From NCBI GenBank assembly GCA_951230915.1, contig OX579638.1:28104696-28168695 (forward strand): a DNA stretch of 64,000 bases. Direction: 5' to 3'. Source of the DNA: Antitrichia curtipendula (Eukaryota > Streptophyta > Bryopsida > Hypnales > Leucodontaceae). The notes beneath the pieces were generated by a model. The model made no database searches and had not been told where the DNA came from. It worked only from the letters and a program-made list of their open reading frames with translations. Each line of letters starts with the position of its first letter. The stretch's first letter is position 1. The translations under genes were made by a program, and so were the position numbers. Positions 54,663-64,000 of this stretch are shown in pieces.

Positions 54663-57294
54663 ATTGTGCAAATTCTTTTTTGTGTCTCGATTTGGTACCA
54701 GACATTTTTGCACAGAACTGGGACTCTCAAGTCAGCAGCAGGCACAGGCAAACATAATGTTCTCTTCTGCTGTTTATGTTCTGCTACTTCTGGAAAATAA
54801 ACCTTCCTCTGTTTTTTTGTACAAAAATTACTGTTTTCAATTCTTTTTCAATCTCTTATCGTTCTGTCCCCGTCAACGCTGTGTATGGTTCTTTTAGAAG
54901 TTAGTTGCCAACAGTATTTGTTGGGATGGTGGATCACTGCGTTTATTCGCTATGGTTGTTAAGGTCAGACCTACGTACATCTGTGTGGAACCATTGAAGG
55001 GTTTGCACGCATCTGTATGAAAAAACTGTGTCCATTTATTCACTAGTGGCCCTAGTTTTGTAGCACAACAGAACCTTTTCAGAATTGTTTGGCTTTGTAG
55101 TATGAAGTACTGCACTGGATAACAGATGGAATCTACCTTAGTATACATCTTGGATGAGTAAGGTATGTGTGCCTACTAGTAGTTTCAATCCTGTTACTAA
55201 ATCTGTCCCATCCAGATTCTAACCTAAATTGTAAACCCTCTTGAGAGAGTTGTCTAGGGTTGAACTCTGGAAATTCATAGTTCCTTCATACATATTCCAA
55301 AAAACATAATCGTTACAAGCAAAGAGAAATATACAATCACTGTTATATCTTATTATTAGAGATGTTCACATTTGACACTACTATTTGAGGTTGTCAACAC
55401 TATTGTCTAAATAGAGCATGTTGGACATCATCAAGAGTGGGCAAGACTTATGGAGTATGTGAGATTGATTTGGAATGTCAAATTTCAATGTAGTTGGTGT
55501 AATCAATTGCACTAGTTAGGATTTGTCTCATAGTTTGCCTCACTGGATTTTGACCACATTGTTGGCACAAGGAGAGGAATGCTCCTTGCTTCTTTAACTT
55601 GTCCCTATGAGGTTGTTCAACATGTCCAATGCTTTCAAAATGGTCAAAGTTAGTAAATGGAGTTTTTTAGTGGGATACGAACTATGCTTGATTTGGAGGT
55701 TTTTAGTGGAACTGAGGGAATATTTTCTACTAATTTACATTACTTGAGTACAAGTTTTTAGTGGGACAAAGGGAATGTTTTCTACTATTTTACATTGGTA
55801 GAGTATAATTTGTCAACTTTTAATCACAATATATGTTCAAATCTAGTAGAAACATGTTTGTATTGTATTATATTAGGTGAAAATATATGGTTGATATTAA
55901 TAGGGGATTTTTACATTTTAAAACATTTGTCTTCGTGTTTAGTTTAAAGGCTTCAAATTATGACAATGTCGATTATCAAGAACTACTAAAATACTGAACT
56001 AGATTTCATATAAGGTAGACAAGCCTATTACCACTTTAATTTGGAATCTGAGTATCTTGGAACCAATTCCAAGATGGATACATATTTTTCAAAAGTGAGC
56101 GCTTGTTTCACGGATCAAACCTAAATAGAATTAGAATTTTCCAATTAAAATTTAATTTCTGTGAGTTTTTGAAGAGGTCTGCTCTAAAATTATAAAGCCA
56201 CTTACAGAGTAAAAAATATCGCCTAAACAACCTATTACCACCTTAACATATATCTATTGGCACTTGAGTTCCCACCAGTGAAGAATTGACACATTACCCC
56301 TTTTGGCATTAATGCACTGAAATTGTCAAAAAAAAGAATGGATTTGGATGTTTACCTTATAAAGTGTAGCTCATGTCAATCAGCAACTATGAGATAATTG
56401 CACACTTCACATGCTCCCAATGTGGTTTTTTTTTGTTGATTTGTCATCAATTTGCACCAAAAAATTTGGGCCTGCATTAGGCCCATTGAAAATAAACAAT
56501 AAAATTTTGGATGAAATTGCCAAATAATTTTAAATTAAAAAAAATCTTGGATGAAATCATCAAATTGTGGATGAAAATATAATTATGGATATATGATATG
56601 GGTTAATGTGATATTTCCTATCCAATATGTGGATGAATGTTGAAGTTTAGAGCACCACTATAACATTTAATATCGCCACTTTGACACTTCATGAAAAATG
56701 AAAAAACAAACCCTGCATGCTCCATGTGAACAAAGTTGTTGGCATAAGCGATCCTGTACAATCGGTATGCAAGAACCTAATAACTTCCCAAGAAAGCAGG
56801 GCATGCATTACTCTATTCTCATCATTGAAATTTTCAGTAGACATAATGGCAAGTCTAGTTTTCAAGGCAGATTTGTCACCATTGGATAGTTAGAAAAGTG
56901 TTATAACTCATAACACACACCCTCTTTCTACACCCTTAGATTTGTGAAAAGTACAGATATGGACGTTTGTGATGAACTATTAGACTTGGCATTATGTCCC
57001 ATAATGCTCTTGAGCCTCCCGGCTCTCATCCATTATGTAGTCCATTCTCTTCACGCTATTCCTAACAAGAGAATCAGGCACCACCAGCTCAAGTGGCTAA
57101 ATTCGATTGTTGCAGACAGTATTAAGACCACACTGTTGCTGCGACTAGACTGAAAATGAGTAAAGGCGATCTGATGATGAAGGGACTGGGCAGCTCAGGT
57201 CCAGCTCAATGTGCTCCAAAGGCTCATGATGGGCTCCTGGCATTTGATATAATTGGTAAAGAAAGCCAGTCGTATACCTGATCGAGACCCAGAG
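54663..57294. other. Convergent intergenic region between RPT4 and the PYROXD2-like gene
   Basis: This must hold both 3' ends. No further gene is seen. A two-copy tandem repeat around TTTTTAGTGG(A/G)AC, GGGAATRTTTTCTACTA and TTTACATT lies at about 55700-55822. The second copy of dispersed repeat A is at 56485-56705. Short frames at 56698-56889 and 56944-57153 match nothing I know. Confidence 0.5.
56485..56705 (+). repeat. Dispersed repeat A, copy 2
   Basis: Same orientation and order of motifs as 6005-6205, ending in the CACCACTATAACATTTAATATCGCC stretch (one or two changes from copy 1). It lies downstream of RPT4, away from any promoter, unlike copy 1. Confidence 0.7.
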
Positions 57295-60200
57295 CTACGC
57301 TCTCACTAGATCTTTTAAGACAACACTTGCTGCATTTCGACCAGGAGCTCCCATGACACCACCGCCAGGGTGTGCACCCGCACCACACATGTACAGCCCC
57401 TTCACTGGTGTTCGATACCCAGACCTGCCATGGTAAGATGCTAATCAGTGTCCTACGAGAGGTAATAATCACAGTGTAATGATAATGAGAACAGAAACAC
57501 CTGGCCTTCCAAAAAGATTACTATTTCATCACCAGACCCACTTCAAGGAGAATTTTAGCTCACCACCCTTTCAGAGGACGAAGTAGAAAAAGAGCATCTA
57601 ACCCCATTGCGCCATGAAAAATGTTCCCACCTGAAGCACGTTAAAATTCCGTAAGTACTGAACACATCAATGCAGCTACTGACCTGTGTAAGAGACGAAA
57701 TCCATCCTCGCAGGATCTAAGGAGGATAATTAGCGATGCAAACAAATCGCAGGATGTGGAATTGATGTAGCGTTCCCAATCTGGAAAAAAGGAATTTGCA
57801 TAAACTATCTAGTGGTATAAATAGCTATGAGCTTGCCAAAGTGGAAACTAGTCACGAAAGCTAAGCTTGTTGAGGATGTGCATAGACTATTTATACCTGT
57901 GAGCCCAAGAACTCGCTCAAGATCTGGAGGAGTAAGCATGTCGTAACCTAAAATGGAGCTGGAGAATCCAGGGGCATATTCTTCTATCAAATCAAAGCAT
58001 GTCTTTGCAAATGCATCCTACATGACAAAACGTCACAAATTTAGTTCCACAGGAACAAATATTAGTTCAGGCATGCAAGATTCTTGACAAATAACCATAA
58101 AGAGGCGATTCAGGTCATATTCAAGAAACCAAAGTGGGCAGTAAACTCCTTCATCAGCCTATACCCATTCTAACTGTAAGAAGACCCAACGAATGAATGT
58201 AAGCCCTTCAAACTCAAACTTACTCTTGTCACTTGGTCCTGCCAGTCACCAGTTTTCAAATCATACGGTGTGTACTGGATGAACAAATTGATCACGTGTT
58301 TGCCTGCAAGAGCATGACTGTTAGGAGTGGTTGTAAGCTAATCTTGAATTCAGAGAAATTTCTCGACTGAACGAAAATAGTTGTAAGAATTGATATAATA
58401 TGGAAAGACAGGACAAACCAGGAGGAGCTATTGTTTGATCCAATACTGAAGGGATGGTCATTTCAATCAAAGGCCTAGTTGATGCTCGACCAAGTAAAGC
58501 TTCCCTGTAAGCTGAATCGATTTCATCCATGCTGCACAAAGAATGAACGAAAATGGATGACATGAATAAAGAACATGAGATTGCGCTGCAGAAAAACAAA
58601 CCAAAGTACCAATAATAAACTAACTTGTCCAGGCCTACCAGTCAGCACCAAGATGGATAGTCCCGTAATGCTCAGGTCCAGTTGTGTTGTCTCTGCGGGG
58701 GCAAGCTCGAAACATTGGTAGGCGATCAACTGCAATGTTTATTTTTGTGGTTCCCTACACATTCAAAGTCATAAGTCGGTGAGAATTTGGCTCTCAACAG
58801 TTCATCATACTTCAACCTCCAGAATAAGACAGAAATTTGTTACCACGTGCACATTGATGTCAATAATAAGTGAAGAAATAGTTACAGATTTGTAGTCAAT
58901 GGATTTGACACGAGTCAAAAAATCCTCACTCAAAACATTTTCCGGCATCAGCTTCTGCAAAGACAACACATAAAATGAAGAGTAAGGAAATAGAGACATA
59001 TGTGATCATTTTATGTTGGCTACAAGCGCTGAAACTGTAAAAGAACATATAATGTGCCAATCAAGCTAGGTTGGGTTAATTTCGAATCCAAGCAGTCAGA
59101 TTCTGTCACTGCAATGCACAGGTCTCCAAGACTAACAGCCTATCTTGTTTATAGAACCAAGACGCTGAGCAGCAGTGCCAACGTGTATTGGGATATTGCC
59201 CCTGATCTGATCCTATAAGATTTACAAACCATATTCCAAGTACTTTCAGAAAATCCAAGTACTTTCAGAAAATCCAAGTACTTTCAGAAAATCCCAAATT
59301 ATATCAAATCCTCATAGCGATCCTTATAAAACAAGAAATAATTTGAGCATACCAAGAAGGTGACAGCAGGTGTAGCATTTGAGAGAACTTGCGTTGCTCG
59401 TAACTCTGTCCCATCAACCAATACAACCTGACCACTAAATCAGAGAATTGATTCCAAGCCCTTAACCCTTTAACGACCAGGTCGATGACTGATGACAGAT
59501 TTTCATCAATAGCAGACTGGCTATTAAGAGCAAGCCCACAGCTGACTCCCCAAACAGGGACGTCAAGTGGGGGCTTGGCTTGTGGATATTTCATCAAACT
59601 TGACATTTGATGAATTATTTAATCAAATCAAATTGTCGATGTATTTTGAAGCTATGCGACTAATGCTAGGAAGATCTGAATGAATTAAATGTAAAATTTT
59701 TTACATTTAATCTTCTAGCAAGGTCTCCTTGCTTGAAAACTCATATGTAAAATTTTACATTTAATCAATGAAACAATGAAAAATCCAAAAGCTTTAGAAG
59801 TATGCTTCAAAATAATCTCAGTAGAAGTTGAATGTCGCAGGAGGGAAGAAAATCTCTCTATATACACATGGGGGTGGTAGGAGGAGGAGCAACCTATGTG
59901 GGATAAGTCACTTAGAATGAGAAGGAGCTTCACTATTCATTCATGGTGAAGTTCCTTCTCATTCTAAGTGACTTATCCCACATGGGTTGTTCCTCCTCCT
60001 ACCACCCCCATGTGTATATAGAGAGATTCTCTTCCCAATGTAATCAAAGCAGGTTTGCTATCTTCATCCTCTACTGTTTTGGACACAATAGGAAGAAACA
60101 CTTCAATGTGTTTGAAGTTAAATTTTTTTAGCCATGTTAAAGGTTGTGAATTGTTAGAACTTAGCAATTTTTAAAATCATCACAATTTGATTTTAAAACT

Positions 60201-63200
60201 CAAAGCAATTTCTACTCTGAAGTTGGCCTCACAGGCCCAGTCACCGTCTCTCCGTAGCTTGGGGGGCTTGCTCTAATGAAATTGCGTCAGTTTGACACTT
60301 TCTCGTAACCTGTCATCGACCTGGTCGTTAAAGGGTTAAAGGTAAAATGTTTCACACATTCAATAATCCTCAGCTTTACCAAAAATGACAGGCAATATTC
60401 ACTATCCTTAACTCAGCTGCCGTGCGTAAAAGCAAAATCCCTTGCCAAAGTGATATAAGGATAGGTTCACACGGCACATACCCCAGTGACAGCTTTCCCG
60501 ACCTTGGATTCGTTGTCCACCAGAAATTGTTTTGCCTGTACCACCAGTCCTCGTCAAAGCTTTGCCGAAAGCCTCCAACAAAGAAAAGCTTTCAGCCGTG
60601 TCCACCCATAAGGACGCAGGCACCGACCGAAATACTTGCACAAAACTAACCTACAAGATTGTACAAAAATTTGGAGAAAGTACCGACCTCCACATTTGTA
60701 GCTAGAGTTGCACCAGCTTCTACTGCTGCCCTCGCTATCGCTGTGGACACAGCTCCCATTCCACCTTCCACATAGCTAGTGACACCTAGCAATTAGAACA
60801 TTCATACTAACGAATTGGGACAACCAATACACATCTTGGTCCAAAATACAACCATCTGAAAAAAAACCTGTCTTTCACATTGTTTGTAATTCCAAAACCT
60901 ATTCCATCCTCACACTTTCACAGGCCAAATAATCAATTCCCCAAAATCAAAGGTCAAACCGAAGTTCAAGAAAGATACACTTCAGTTCACCAAATTGCGC
61001 TCCCCTCACATAAAAAAATCAGTAAGTTGAGAAAATGTACTCACGACCAGATACCACGAGAGCCATTCGTTTCTCCCATCACGTGATGCAAAAGCACATA
61101 TCCACTGCCAGGCGTGTGCACACTGGCCTGCCAGTTCAAACATCATGTCACGTTACAGCAGTGTCCTCAGGATTCAAGTCAAGACGATTGACACAAGTTG
61201 AATAGCGTACCATAGCTCCAATTACAGCATCCGTTGCCAAGGTAGCCTTTAAGACATCCGACTGCCATGCACAGATAACATATGTCAAAAACCAATTAAA
61301 TTTCAAAAAGTGGACATAATGGCAAAGCATTATCACGAAGTCAACGGAGTGTCCAGAAAGGAAGAAAAAATGGGATTGTTTTGCAAAACCGGAGCCAGAT
61401 CATACAAGTACCAAGTGAGTCAGAATCCTTATAGAAGTCACTGCACAAATAATTAGAAATTTTTGTGATCTATGCCAGACTTCAATTCACCTCCAAGCTT
61501 TATCAGTCAACGCAACATTCAGGAAGTGAAGGGTGATTGATTTTAAAGGTTAACATCATACCTCAAACCAGTTATTCAGCACCTTGGAAGCAGGTGCTAG
61601 CAGCAGCTCCATAAAGGATCTGTTAGAAAAGGCAGAGTCTCCACACAATGTGTTCCTTAATCTCCAAACTCATAAAAGTGGTAAAACACAACAGCTCATT
61701 AAGCAGGACAGGAAACGCTACTTCCGTAAAGTTAAAGGCAAATGAGTCCTTTCTCTGAAGGAAACATTCATTTGTAGCTATTATGTTTTATCAGATGAAT
61801 CTACGACATAACGCATAATGTGAAACAGGATACTCTGACGCAGATGTTGAAAGAAGGGGATACGATAGGTCACTTACGTAATCTCGTGTTGCTTCAGTTT
61901 TGATGAGCGTTTCAGTAAGCTACCCAGAACTTTCGACTTTGACCAGCCATCAGCTATTCTTCCTGCTAAAGAATTTTCACCCAGAACTGCTTCTGGAGGC
62001 ACTGTGTCCAAGAGCGGGTCCATCACTGCACAGAATTTCTCGAGCATATGCTCGTACCTATTCAAATAAAAATTACATCATCCATGAGGTTCTCAAAAGT
62101 TGTACATGGAGAAGAGTGATGCTTCGATTAGAGAAAACAAGCAAGTGATATATCCTGGAGAAGCTGAAATGCTCAAACCTAGTCAGAAATATGACAGTAC
62201 AGATTACAAGACCTACTTCGGATAGGCAACTGCATCATTTTTTGAAAATTTGGATATTTCGGCCTTGTTGACCTCAGGGTCGGGACCCATAAGAAGGAAA
62301 CGTCCATCCACAGTTGGGGTAAAGGAAGCCGGGTTTCTTGGAAGCAGCTTTAGCCCATGTCTTGGCAAATCCAGCTCTCTGAAGAATAGTAAATCACGAA
62401 GCCATCAAGCTTAATAGTTAACTGTTGTAACCGTTCACAACTCAGGCTTTCGGGACATTTCAGAGAAACACAATCAAAGGCTAAAAAATGGAACGAGCAT
62501 GCTCCCCATCACACAATTTTCTGGTCAAAGTCAGTAATGAAAACATCTAGTGACCAATATGCATAACAAGTTCCAATACAAACTCAGTAGAAACAGAAAT
62601 TGCACCTGTCGATTCGGGCGAATAATTAACAACTTGAATCTTATTACTTAGTACAAAAATTGACTAGCGCGATCCCTTCAGGTGTAACTACAACAGTTCT
62701 TATAACCTAAACCACCTTATTGTACTGAAAAGTCAGCAAATAACCACCCTGCACTACTATCCGAGAAAGTAGAAAGGGCTCACTGTATAATGCCAGGCCG
62801 CAGCAGACTTTGCAGATAGCTTGCTCTAGAGAACTTAAATCCTGGAATAATCTCCTCCGTGACCGCTGCACCCCCCAGAACGTGACGCCTTTCAAGCACT
62901 GCCACCTGCAAGCCGGTTCGGGCAAGGTAGGCAGCTGCAGTAAGGCCATTGTGACCCCCGCCAACCACTACCGCATCCCAAACCCTGCAAGATTGGCATC
63001 ACTAATGTTGCATAAAATTTTGATTTAACATCATTCGCCGACCTGGTGCACGGAGTGCTGGTAGATAGCATGAAAAAGATAAAGTGAAAATCAACAATAA
63101 GTACAGCGTACTGCGAGGTACATATTATCATAGACACGGCGCCTTGGGGGGAAGAATTCAAGCAAGTTTACAGATTCCCACGAATTATCAGCTTGTCATC

Positions 63201-63895
63201 TGGGAAGTGTTGGATCTCACATAACCCTGATAAAAATTGACTCATCTTCCTAAGACGGATGATCCTACTTTAACTTCTCCAAATAGATCAGATCGATTAA
63301 TAAAGAGAGAAAAAAAGACACATTTATCACATACTAAACATTTGAATGTTTTCTATTTGAAAAAAAATATGGTATAGTATCGTAGGGTACACAATGCACG
63401 AGTGTAGCAGAACTTCTTAATGAAATTCTATTAATTAGTGTTAACAGGAGGAGCTCGAGTACGGTGTAATTGGCATGACAATGCCCTACCAAATCCAACG
63501 CAAATCTCTGCGATCTCTAAGTACCAGACGTGTAGGTCGCGTCAATCAAATGACTCACGGACCCGATTGTCTTGTCTATACGGCAGGCTACGTTCCTTCC
63601 GCATTCAAGCATGTAAGGCTGTGTCCTTAATTGATCTTCTCAGTCGGGCAAAATCGGAGAATCCACCCGCATTGACGATTCCTCGTTGAAAATCGTCAGA
63701 AAACCATCAGAAAATCGAGATGGTCAAACAATTCGATAGCATTGAAATCGAAGAAAGGACAGAACAAGAAAGATACCTCTCCGTGAGAAAGCCCGTGCCA
63801 TGGACCTTGGCATCGGTGACAAAACGTCGTCGTCCTCCTACGAAGAAGGGAGCAGGAGCTCGCAATTTGCGAAGAAGAAGCTTCCCCTTCGCCAT
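57295..63895 (-). CDS. PYROXD2-like FAD-dependent oxidoreductase, probably mitochondrial, 17 exons, 588 aa
   Basis: Amine-oxidase / phytoene-desaturase-like flavoprotein of the PYROXD2 family; the reaction of this family is not firmly known. Exons in transcription order: 63895-63777, 62984-62784, 62378-62217, 62057-61878, 61619-61562, 61261-61211, 61127-61045, 60775-60688, 60535-60482, 59427-59353, 58954-58886, 58754-58639, 58531-58419, 58303-58224, 58017-57897, 57630-57564, 57424-57295. The N-terminus ([20 protein letters not shown]) is basic and hydrophobic with no acidic residue, as in a mitochondrial presequence. Next come the FAD dinucleotide-binding fold [20 protein letters not shown] and VLERR, then [17 protein letters not shown], and near the end [20 protein letters not shown], the C-terminal FAD signature. 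Length matches human PYROXD2 (581 aa). The first ATG of the frame is used; an upstream TTG is ignored. Intron 9 holds a transposable element. Confidence 0.92.
59236..59292. repeat. Three perfect 19-bp tandem units in intron 10 of the PYROXD2-like gene
   Basis: CCAAGTACTTTCAGAAAAT is repeated three times head to tail. It lies within the intron between the exons ending at 59353 and starting at 58954 and touches no splice site. Confidence 0.85.
59462..60339. mobile_element. TTAA-flanked element, 878 bp, 28-bp perfect TIRs, in intron 9 of the PYROXD2-like gene
   Basis: The 28-bp ends (59462-59489 and 60312-60339) are perfect inverted copies including the terminal TTAA. They start TTAACCCTTTAACGACC, the piggyBac-type layout of TTAA target then CCC. 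The element sits wholly inside the intron between exons 60535-60482 and 59427-59353. It has no transposase. A long near-perfect hairpin lies in its middle. Perfect TIRs suggest it is younger than the other TTAA elements here. Confidence 0.75.
59843..60036. repeat. 92-bp near-perfect inverted repeat with 10-nt loop
   Basis: The left arm 59843-59934 and right arm 59945-60036 are reverse complements with about five mismatches, separated by ATTCATTCAT. Arms include CTCTCTATATACACATGGGG and GGGATAAGTCACTTAGAATG. RNA from either strand would fold into a hairpin long enough to be diced. The matching short frames on both strands (near 59715-59933 and 59943-60131) are mirror images of this repeat, not genes. 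Confidence 0.9.
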
Positions 63896-64000
63896 TGCCA
63901 ACCCGATCGACCGATGAGCGTCCTTCCGAATTGGCCAGACGTGCTTGAAAAATTGTTACTCAAGGATTTATGTGCAGCGGAACTTGGTCACTGGAGACTG
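63896..64000 (-). promoter_or_regulatory. Upstream edge of the PYROXD2-like gene
   Basis: Only 105 bp upstream of the start codon are inside the window, presumably 5' UTR and core promoter. No distinct element can be named. Confidence 0.3.

Noticed and set aside
59943..60131. Short frame on the plus strand with a near-identical partner on the minus strand (59715-59933), suggesting duplicated genes
   Set aside because: Both are readings of the two arms of the same 92-bp hairpin.
60408..60641. 77-codon minus-strand frame in the PYROXD2-like gene as a larger exon
   Set aside because: It is in the wrong frame. The exon 60535-60482 in another frame joins its neighbours exactly and encodes the expected family sequence.

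Overview
This is a 64 kb window of a plant nuclear genome. It holds four intron-rich, GT-AG spliced protein genes set in AT-rich DNA full of small inverted-repeat elements. The gene families (LCBK2-type lipid kinase, CHR4/PKR1-type CHD remodeller, RPT4, PYROXD2-like oxidoreductase) are in their land-plant forms. I lean towards a bryophyte, perhaps a moss, from the general look of the proteins, but this is a weak inference that I could not test. I rebuilt every gene exon by exon. In all four models the reading frame closes exactly across every junction.

Layout: (1) 0-6 kb is AT-rich repeat DNA with an unusual GC-rich TIR element at 4476-5871. (2) 7030-11802, plus strand, is an LCBK2-type diacylglycerol kinase-family gene of 12 coding exons (329 aa from the chosen start). 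(3) 12625-25472, minus strand and convergent with it, is a 20-exon, 2,930-aa chromatin protein with PWWP, two PHD fingers, two chromodomains, an SNF2 ATPase and a Myb/SANT-like segment. It is a CHR4/PKR1 relative. (4) 25.5-29 kb is its GC-richer upstream region with simple repeats. (5) 31-51 kb is gene-free. It holds a 129-bp tandem array, a mariner-like element with long TIRs, CACTA-ended foldbacks and TTAA-flanked elements. (6) 51135-54662, plus strand, is the 26S proteasome ATPase RPT4 (10 exons, 392 aa). (7) 57295-63895, minus strand and convergent, is a PYROXD2-like FAD oxidoreductase (17 exons, 588 aa) with a TTAA-flanked element and a 92-bp hairpin in intron 9.

The most striking observation is in the chromatin gene. 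Its SNF2 core is an uninterrupted, otherwise well conserved exon, yet almost every catalytic helicase motif is altered. Walker A Lys is Arg, motif II DEGH is DEGY with a two-residue loss beside it, motif III has lost G and P, motif V has lost its Arg, and motif VI has lost its Gln and three residues. This looks like a full-length pseudo-ATPase with many chromatin-reading domains. It invites comparison with MOM1, the CHD3-derived plant silencing factor whose helicase also decayed.

A second theme is a set of TTAA-flanked elements with CCC(C/T)T-A-rich ends (10158, 43578, 48436, 59462). They look like non-autonomous piggyBac-type elements, and two of them sit in introns. The four genes do not form a pathway; they are housekeeping or regulatory genes that happen to be neighbours.
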